NCBI GenBank assembly: GCA_903878085.1
Contig: CAIRGJ010000035.1
Location: forward strand, 1-64,000
From: an uncultured Hyphomicrobiales bacterium
GTDB taxonomy: Bacteria > Pseudomonadota > Alphaproteobacteria > Rhizobiales > Xanthobacteraceae
DNA: 64,000 nucleotides
Reading direction: 5' to 3'
Below are positions 58,801 to 64,000 of this stretch, piece after piece. How positions within the stretch are numbered: position 1 is the first letter of the stretch; every line of letters starts with the position of its first letter. Under the pieces are notes generated by a model. The model was not told the origin of the DNA. It worked only from the letters and a program-made list of their open reading frames with translations, and searched no databases. Both the position numbers and the translations under genes were made by a program.

Positions 58801-59366
58801 ATGCCGGGCGGAAAGAGATCGAGAATGCCGCCGCGTACGGCGTAGTCGCCCGGCTCGCGCACGGTTGAGGCGCGCTGGAATCCATTGAGTTCGAGCCACT
58901 GCACGACGCCAGCCATGCCGAGCACATTGCCCGGCGCGACCGACAGCGCATGCGTCGCGACGAATTCGCGCGCCGGCACCCGCTGCAAGGCGGCGTTGAC
59001 CGTCGTCAAAAGCACCGACGGCTTGTCGCGGCCTTTGACGCGCGCCAGCCGCGACAGCGCCGTCATGCGTTGCGCCACCACCGACGCGTTCGGCGACACG
59101 CGGTCATAGGGCAGACAATCCCAGGCCGGGAATTCCATGGTCGTGAGGTCGGGCCCGAAGAACGCCAGGGCACGCGACAGCGCCGCCATGCGCTGGCCGT
59201 CACGACAGATCACGCATAGCGAAATCGCCGGCGCATGCGGCCGGGCCGCGACGCTGCGCGCCAGATCGGCCAGCACCATGCCCTCGGCGCCGTCGGCGAC
59301 CTGCGACAGCGTCAGCGCCTTACCGGGTTTCAAAAATTCAGCGGGAGATTTCGCCTTTACACTCAC
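55836..59366 (-). CDS. mfd: Transcription-repair coupling factor Mfd
   Basis: The 1176-residue protein has the UvrB-like N-terminal modules, the RNA-polymerase interaction domain (DLVVHVDHGIGRFVGLQ), helicase Walker A GDVGFGKTEVAL, DEEQ box VVVDEEQHFGVAHKEKL, SATPIPRTLQLAL and the C-terminal TRCF domain. Mfd removes stalled RNA polymerase and recruits UvrA. Its ATG overlaps the sdhE stop by four bases. Confidence 0.97.
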   Translation of the reverse strand: MSVKAKSPAEFLKPGKALTLSQVADGAEGMVLADLARSVAARPHAPAISLCVICRDGQRMAALSRALAFFGPDLTTMEFPAWDCLPYDRVSPNASVVAQRMTALSRLARVKGRDKPSVLLTTVNAALQRVPAREFVATHALSVAPGNVLGMAGVVQWLELNGFQRASTVREPGDYAVRGGILDLFPPGMDMPVRFDFFGDSLETIRTFDPQTQRSEMTMRGLDLVPVAEFQLITDTIRRFRTGYVAEFGATTPDDLLYEAVSEGRRYPGMEHWLALFHDTLDTIFDYLPGTPLALEHLDQDAAHERFTQITDYYETRKTALSEGMTPSYKPLKPDRLYLTEAEWKERLGASAMAKLTPFSVPEERDVIDVGAHAGHNFTAERAAPNANVFEAVSKHVFGLQESGKRVAIALWSEGARERMGHVLADHKLHNLSPVGSWAQALALPKHTVGLAVLGIESGFETGEVAVISEQDILGDRLVRPRRAQKRADNFIAEATSLAAGDLVVHVDHGIGRFVGLQAITAAGAPHDCLEIHYAEGAKLFLPVENVDLLSRYGAEQSTVELDRLGGGNWQARKARMKSRIREIASELIKIAAERLLRDAPKLSIGPGAYDEFCAGFPYEETEDQLAAIDATLKDLGAGKPMDRLICGDVGFGKTEVALRATFATAINGKQVAVVVPTTLLARQHFKTFTERFRGFPVNVVQASRLVPNAQLNQVKSDLADGRADIVVGTHAILGKGIKFKDLGLVVVDEEQHFGVAHKEKLKTLRAEVHVLTLSATPIPRTLQLALTGVRDLSIIASPPVDRLAVRTFVSPFDPVTVREALLREKYRGGQSFYVAPRIEDLAGAKDFLDKNVPEVRVCVAHGQMPPTVLDDIMSAFYDGKYDVLLSTTIIESGLDIPTANTLIVHRADMFGLSQLYQLRGRVGRSKLRAYALFTLPAQKPITPQAERRLKVLQSLDTLGAGFQIATHDLDIRGAGNLLGDEQSGHIKEVGFELYQQMLEEAVLSLKAGITTQVADHWSPQITIGTPVLIPEDYVADLSVRLALYRRLAEIEDEREIDSFAAEMADRFGKLPLEVEHLLQIVTIKALCRRANVEKLDAGPKGVVLAFRDNIFNNPEGLIAYIREQGSEARMRADPKDAKNQQLVFFDDWERPEERLKGTAAIVRKLASIAERAKAA

Positions 59367-59668
59367 TTGATGGTCTTCCCGCCTTCATGGAATTCGAGCA
59401 GGCGGCGAAACAAGGGCGTGTCGTAATCTGGGTCCAACGGTTGCGCGCCGAACACCCAGTCGAACACCTGCTGGTCGCGCAGTTCCAGCAGCTTTTCGTA
59501 GTCGTCCAATTCGGCCTCGCTCAGCGCCGCAATCTGCGCGTCGGCGAAGCGGCCATAGACCATGTCCATCTCGCGGATGCCGCGGTGCCAGGAGCGGAAC
59601 AACAGCCGACGCCGGCGCGGATCCAGCCCGTCGCTCGAAATTCCAGGTCCGCCAGAATTGGTGCTCAT
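59363..59668 (-). CDS. sdhE: FAD assembly factor SdhE
   Basis: The 101-residue protein has the SdhE hallmark RRLLFRSWHRGIREMD (with the RGxxE motif that contacts flavin) and YGRFADAQI. It promotes covalent FAD attachment to succinate dehydrogenase. It lies directly upstream of mfd and divergent to recG, a conserved order in alphaproteobacteria. Confidence 0.95.
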   Translation of the reverse strand: MSTNSGGPGISSDGLDPRRRRLLFRSWHRGIREMDMVYGRFADAQIAALSEAELDDYEKLLELRDQQVFDWVFGAQPLDPDYDTPLFRRLLEFHEGGKTIK

Positions 59669-59813
59669 TGCCGCGCTCCAACGCCAAAAACCCGGCGCGT
59701 GCCGGGTGCGGGGTTTATATAGAGGGCTTCGCCGCCGATGTCAGCGGCTTGCTTTGCACAGGCGCATTGCGTCCACATTGCTTCTCCCCGGCGCGCAAGC
59801 CAGCATGCCGTCT

Positions 59814-61913
59814 ATGCGGCCCGACCTCCTCAGCCCCCTGTTCGCCTCGCTGACCAGCCTGCCCGGCGTTGGGCCGAAGCTGGACAAGCTCTATGCGCGG
59901 CTGCTGGAGCGCGAGACGCCGCGGGTCATCGACCTGCTGCTGCATCTGCCATCCGGCGCCATCGACCGCCGCGCCCGGCCGAAGCTCAATGAGGTGGAGC
60001 CCGGTCAGGTGGTCACCGTCGCGGTCACCGTCCTGGAGCATCGGCCGTCGCCGCCGAACCGGCCGCGCGCGCCATACCGTATCGTCACCGGCGACGATAC
60101 CGACGCCACCCTGACGCTGACGTTTTTCCACGCCCGCAAGGACTATCTGGAGAAGCTCCTGCCGATTGGCGAGAAGCGCTACGTCTCGGGCATCGCCGAA
60201 GTCTACGACGGCATGCTGCAGATGGTGCACCCGGACCGGGTGGTGGACGAGAAAGGCTTCGCCGAGCTGCCGCTGGTCGAGCCGGTCTATCCGCTCACCG
60301 AAGGGCTCGCGCTCGGCAATGTCCGGCGCGCCATGGACGGCGCGGTGGCGCGCCTGCCCGAACTGCCGGAATGGCAAGATGCGGCCTGGATCTCGCGCGA
60401 GCGCTTTCCCACTTTCGCCGACGCGCTACGCCAATTGCACCGGCCGCATGAGCCGCATGACATCGCGCCGGAAAGCCCGTCCTGGACGCGGCTGGCTTAC
60501 GACGAATTGCTCGCCGGCCAGCTCGCGCTCGCTTTGGTGCGCGCCCATATGCGCCGCCAGGCCGGGCGCGGCTCGGCCAGCGAAGGCCGGTTGCGCGCGC
60601 GCATCCTCAAGGCGCTGCCCTATTCCCTGACGCATTCGCAACAGCAGGCGGTCAACGACATCACCAACGATCTCGCGCTGCCGCAGCGCATGCTGCGGTT
60701 GCTGCAAGGCGATGTCGGCTCCGGCAAAACGGTGGTGGCGCTGGTCGCCTGCGCGACGGCCATCGAGGCCGGGCGGCAGGCCGCCTTCATGGCGCCGACG
60801 GAAATTCTGGCGCGCCAGCACCTCAATACGATCGCGCCTCTGGCCGAAGCCGCCGGCATTCGCGTCGCCATCCTCACCGGGCGCGAGCGCGGCTCCGCGC
60901 GCAAGGAAATCCTCGACCGGCTCATTCTTGGCGATATCGATCTCTTGATCGGCACCCACGCGCTGTTCCAGGACGACGTCGTGTTCCACGATCTGGCGCT
61001 GGCCATCGTCGACGAGCAGCACCGCTTCGGCGTGCATCAGCGCTTGGCGCTGACGCAGAAAGGCGACGCGGTCGATGTGCTGGTGCTGACGGCCACGCCG
61101 ATCCCGCGCACGCTGGTGCTGTCTTATTTCGGCAACATGGACATATCCGAACTGCGGGAAAAGCCGGCCGGCCGCCAGCCGATCGACACCCGCACCATTG
61201 CGCTGTCGCGGGTCGAAGAAGTCGAGGACGCCGTCGGCCGCGCCATTGCCGAGGGCAAGCGCGCCTATTGGGTCTGCCCGCTGGTCGAGGATTCCGAAAA
61301 GATCGATCTCGCCGCTGCCGAGCAGCGCTACGAAGAACTACGCCAGCGTTTCGGCGCCAAGGTCGATCTGGTGCATGGCCGCATGAAGGGCGCGGAGAAG
61401 GACGCCGCGATGGAGCGTTTCGCCGCCGGTACGACCCAGCTTCTGGTCGCCACCACGGTGATCGAAGTCGGCGTCGATGTGCCGGAAGCCACCATCATGG
61501 TGATCGAGCATGCCGAACGTTTCGGTCTGGCGCAGTTGCACCAGTTGCGCGGCCGCGTCGGCCGCGGCCCCGGCCAGTCCACTTGCCTCCTGATCTACAA
61601 AGCCCCGCTCGGCGAGACCGCCAAGGCGCGGCTGGCGATCTTGCGCGAAACCGAGGACGGCTTCCGCATTGCGGAAGAGGATTTGCGCTTACGCGGCGAA
61701 GGCGATGTGCTCGGCACAAGGCAAAGCGGCTCGCCCGGCTTTCAGGTCGCGCGCATTGACGTGCACGGCAAATATCTCGGCGCCGCGCGCGACGACGCGG
61801 CGCTGGTGCTCAATCGCGACCCGGCGCTCACGACCGAGCGCGGCCAGGCGCTGCGTCACCTGCTCTATCTGTTCGGCAAGGACGAAGCGATCAAGCTGAT
61901 CCGGGCCGGTTGA
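59814..61913 (+). CDS. recG: ATP-dependent DNA helicase RecG
   Basis: The 699-residue protein has the wedge domain start (SLPGVGPKLDKLYARLL), helicase Walker A QGDVGSGKTVVAL, DEQH box VDEQHRFGVHQRL, TATPIPRTL and QLHQLRGRVGRG. It regresses stalled replication forks and branches Holliday junctions. The ATG at 59814 is chosen (MRPDLLSPL); 59805 is possible. The longer upstream frame is not coding. Confidence 0.96.
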   Translation: MRPDLLSPLFASLTSLPGVGPKLDKLYARLLERETPRVIDLLLHLPSGAIDRRARPKLNEVEPGQVVTVAVTVLEHRPSPPNRPRAPYRIVTGDDTDATLTLTFFHARKDYLEKLLPIGEKRYVSGIAEVYDGMLQMVHPDRVVDEKGFAELPLVEPVYPLTEGLALGNVRRAMDGAVARLPELPEWQDAAWISRERFPTFADALRQLHRPHEPHDIAPESPSWTRLAYDELLAGQLALALVRAHMRRQAGRGSASEGRLRARILKALPYSLTHSQQQAVNDITNDLALPQRMLRLLQGDVGSGKTVVALVACATAIEAGRQAAFMAPTEILARQHLNTIAPLAEAAGIRVAILTGRERGSARKEILDRLILGDIDLLIGTHALFQDDVVFHDLALAIVDEQHRFGVHQRLALTQKGDAVDVLVLTATPIPRTLVLSYFGNMDISELREKPAGRQPIDTRTIALSRVEEVEDAVGRAIAEGKRAYWVCPLVEDSEKIDLAAAEQRYEELRQRFGAKVDLVHGRMKGAEKDAAMERFAAGTTQLLVATTVIEVGVDVPEATIMVIEHAERFGLAQLHQLRGRVGRGPGQSTCLLIYKAPLGETAKARLAILRETEDGFRIAEEDLRLRGEGDVLGTRQSGSPGFQVARIDVHGKYLGAARDDAALVLNRDPALTTERGQALRHLLYLFGKDEAIKLIRAG

Positions 61914-61921
61914 GCTGCGCC

Positions 61922-62275
61922 TTAGACAGACCCGAGCGGATCGGCGCCAAAGCTGTTCGCTCCGGTCGTTCCTTTGGTGCAGTCCCAGACGATCAATAAA
62001 ATGATGCCGATGATAGTGAATGCAATGAGCAGCCACCAACCACTGCGATCGATGTCGTGCAGACGGCGCGCCGAAACTGCGATCCCCGGAAGAAACAGCG
62101 CCAGGGATACCAGCAGCCCCACCAAGCCCAATCCTAAAATACCGTCGACGATCCCGGCGACCAGATTGGCGATGAATGAAAACAGCATCCAATACCAAAA
62201 TTCCGAACGCGCCGCGCGGCCTGAAAACGTGACGTAATTGTTGAAGCCCGATTTAATCGCATCACCGAAACCCAT
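61922..62275 (-). CDS. DUF805 family membrane protein
   Basis: The 117-residue protein has four hydrophobic segments and the DUF805 pattern: NNYVTFSGRAARSEFWYW near the N-terminus and ARRLHDIDRSGWWLLI in the middle. The function of the family is unknown. It is convergent with recG. Confidence 0.92.
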   Translation of the reverse strand: MGFGDAIKSGFNNYVTFSGRAARSEFWYWMLFSFIANLVAGIVDGILGLGLVGLLVSLALFLPGIAVSARRLHDIDRSGWWLLIAFTIIGIILLIVWDCTKGTTGANSFGADPLGSV

Positions 62276-62356
62276 AGCCTCGCCCCCCGTTTATTGACCG
62301 GCGAATCTAACAGGTTATTGCCGCCGGCAAGGGTCGCGAATGGCCGATCAACGGGA

Positions 62357-63106
62357 TTATTTCGCGCTTACCGGCGGCCGCGCCGCCTGCGCCATACGCG
62401 CCGTGGCGGCGAGCGTGGCGAGTTTCTTTTGCGCGTCGCCGTCGGGCTGCACCATGCCGGCGGAGATCAGCAGCGTCATCGCGCTTTCGACCGTGATGTC
62501 GAGCACGATAATGTCCTTGCGCAACACATAGAAGAAAAATCCGGTGGTCGGATTCGGCGTGCAGGGCATGAAAGCCGAGACGTGATCGCCTTCCGGCAAT
62601 TTCGCCGCCAGATCGCCGCTCGGCGGCTGCGACAGGAACACCAGCGACCACATGCCGGGCGCCGGAAATTCCACCAGCCCGACCTGCCGGAAGCTCGAAC
62701 CGGTTTTCGAGAACAACGTCTCGAAAATCTGCTTCATGGTCTTGTAGACCGGCCGCACGATCGGCATGCGGTTGAGCAGGCTTTCGCCGAACTCCACCAT
62801 CGTTCGTCCGACCAAATTCGCGGTCAGGAAGCCGAGCAGCGTCAGCGTGATGAAGGCGATCACCAGGCCGGTGCCCGGGATCGGCCACGGCAGATAGGTC
62901 TCCGGCCGGTACATCGGCGGAATGAACGGCCGCACCAGATTGTCGACCCAGGTGATGAACGACCAGGTCAGATAGGCCGTGACCAGCACCGGACCCGCGA
63001 CCACCAGCCCGGTCAGAAAATAATTGCGGATACGGCCGGCGGCGCTGGTGTGCGACGCCGAACCGTCGGCGTTGGGTAAGCCGTCGGTGGGATCGATCTC
63101 GGACAT
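62357..63106 (-). CDS. DUF502 family membrane protein
   Basis: The 249-residue protein has two main membrane segments (LTGLVVAGPVLVTAYLTW; FITLTLLGFLTANLVG) and the DUF502 motifs PIVRPVYKTMKQIFETLFS and MPCTPNPTTGFFFYV. The function is unknown. It follows glmS closely (nine bases), so it is probably cotranscribed. Confidence 0.92.
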   Translation of the reverse strand: MSEIDPTDGLPNADGSASHTSAAGRIRNYFLTGLVVAGPVLVTAYLTWSFITWVDNLVRPFIPPMYRPETYLPWPIPGTGLVIAFITLTLLGFLTANLVGRTMVEFGESLLNRMPIVRPVYKTMKQIFETLFSKTGSSFRQVGLVEFPAPGMWSLVFLSQPPSGDLAAKLPEGDHVSAFMPCTPNPTTGFFFYVLRKDIIVLDITVESAMTLLISAGMVQPDGDAQKKLATLAATARMAQAARPPVSAK

Positions 63107-63115
63107 GAATTGATC

Positions 63116-64000
63116 TTACTCTACCGTGACCGATTTCGCGAGATTGCGCGGCTGATCGACGTCGGTGCCAATCGCCGCAGCCGTATGATAGGCGATCAAC
63201 TGCACGGCAATGGCATAGACCAAAGGCGTCACGGTCGAGGCCATGTCCGGCAAAATAATGGTTTCCAGCGACTCGATGGTGGCTTCCTTGGCGCCCTGCG
63301 GGTCGGTCACCAGGATGATCTTGCCGCCACGCGCCGCGACTTCCTGCATGTTCGACACGGTCTTCTCGAACACCCGGTCGTAGGGCGCGATCACGATCAC
63401 CGGCATCTTCTCGTCGATCAGCGCGATGGGGCCGTGCTTGAGCTCGCCGGCGGCATAGCCTTCGGCGTGGATGTAGGAAATTTCCTTGAGCTTGAGCGCG
63501 CCTTCCAGCGCGATCGGAAAACTGGTGCCGCGGCCGAGATAGAGAACGTCGCGCGCCTTGGCGAGGTCGTGCGACAGCCGTTCGATCTGCGGCTCGAGCT
63601 TGAGCGCCTCCGACATCAGCCGCGGCACTTCGATCAGCGCCCGCACCAGTCTCTGCTCGTCGAGTTCGGACAACTCGCCGCGCGCGCGGCCGGCGGCCAG
63701 CGCGACGCAGGCCAGCACGCCGAGCTGGCAGGTGAAGGCCTTGGTCGAGGCGACGCCGATCTCGGGCCCCGCCAGTGTCGGCATGACGAGATCGCTCTCG
63801 CGCGCGATGCTCGAGGTGGTGACGTTGACCACCGACATGATGTGCTGCTTGTGCTCGCGCGCGTAACGCAGCGTCGCCAGCGTATCGGCGGTCTCGCCCG
63901 ATTGCGAAATGAAGATCGCCAGATCGCCCGGCTCCAGCGGCGCGCCGCGATAGCGGAATTCCGATGCGATATCGATTTCGACCGGCAATTTGGCGAATCG
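63116..64000 (-). CDS. glmS: Glutamine-fructose-6-phosphate aminotransferase, C-terminal part (cut by the window)
   Basis: The visible part covers the isomerase domains of GlmS: PVEIDIASEFRYRGAPLE, SQSGETADTLATLR, SIARESDLVMPTLAGPEIGVASTKAF (in outline), the GRGTSFPIALEGALKLKEISY sugar-binding segment, GELKHGPIALID and the C-terminal DQPRNLAKSVTVE. It makes glucosamine 6-phosphate for cell-wall synthesis. The N-terminal glutaminase domain lies beyond the right edge, so the gene is incomplete only because of the window. Confidence 0.96.
   Translation of the reverse strand, partial: RFAKLPVEIDIASEFRYRGAPLEPGDLAIFISQSGETADTLATLRYAREHKQHIMSVVNVTTSSIARESDLVMPTLAGPEIGVASTKAFTCQLGVLACVALAAGRARGELSELDEQRLVRALIEVPRLMSEALKLEPQIERLSHDLAKARDVLYLGRGTSFPIALEGALKLKEISYIHAEGYAAGELKHGPIALIDEKMPVIVIAPYDRVFEKTVSNMQEVAARGGKIILVTDPQGAKEATIESLETIILPDMASTVTPLVYAIAVQLIAYHTAAAIGTDVDQPRNLAKSVTVE

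Noticed and set aside
56781-58868. 695-residue frame antisense to mfd
   Set aside because: It is a GC-rich shadow of mfd: Arg/His/Glu-rich with no domain, while the opposite strand is an unmistakable Mfd.
1-64000. CRISPR arrays, rRNA or tRNA genes, riboswitches
   Set aside because: No regularly spaced repeats, no rRNA-like stretches and no complete tRNA cloverleaf or known riboswitch core were seen by eye.

Overview
The window reads as an alphaproteobacterial chromosome of the order Hyphomicrobiales (Bradyrhizobium / Xanthobacteraceae type). The evidence is G+C-rich coding, phosphatidylcholine synthase, an IalB-family protein, malyl-CoA lyase, HspQ, SdhE next to mfd, and dispersed intergenic palindromes of a kind seen in this group. 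This placement rests on gene content only; no 16S rRNA or tRNA gene was seen.

The left part (about 1-24,800) looks like a phosphorus-scavenging island bounded on the right by a P4-type tyrosine integrase (23,590-24,765). It opens with the end of an IS3-family element and an orphan phoU. Next come a phnC-phnD-phnE importer, an accessory operon (hexapeptide acetyltransferase, a first phnM, a DUF1045 2H-phosphoesterase), the regulator phnF, and divergently the complete C-P lyase operon phnGHIJKLMN, whose genes mostly overlap by 1-4 bases. Further right are a second (COG1840/AfuABC-type) ABC importer with a metallophosphodiesterase in the same operon, and a two-gene unit on the opposite strand: a pyruvate-phosphate-dikinase-like protein without its PEP/pyruvate barrel, and a 642-residue protein whose C-terminal part resembles DUF47/PhoU. 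PhoB-box-like direct repeats lie before phnC, the accessory operon and phnG, and a perfect palindrome between phnF and phnG is a likely PhnF operator. Together the genes would import phosphonates and phosphate esters, cleave the C-P bond and release phosphate when phosphate is scarce.

The right part (about 24,950-64,000) looks like ordinary chromosome: ketopantoate reductase, an LpxO-like hydroxylase, rimO, a phosphoesterase plus kinase/universal-stress-protein operon behind an FNR/FixK-like box, biotin genes bioA/bioF/bioD, purine-catabolism genes (HIU hydrolase, allantoate amidohydrolase), a quinone oxidoreductase, an SDR, pcs, a DUF1326/DUF2182 pair, a UbiH-type monooxygenase, a CoA-transferase, an AEC transporter, malyl-CoA lyase, hspQ, ialB, a peptide-binding protein coupled to a degenerate acyl-CoA-synthetase-like protein, two GGDEF-type proteins (one degenerate), mfd, sdhE, recG, DUF805, DUF502 and the 3' part of glmS. 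Four copies of one palindromic repeat lie here and none was seen in the left part, which supports the island boundary.

The most novel-looking items are the PPDK-like/DUF47-like pair, the DUF1045 protein as a possible stand-in for PhnP, and the layered PhoB/PhnF control region. All functions are inferred from sequence by eye; no database search was run.
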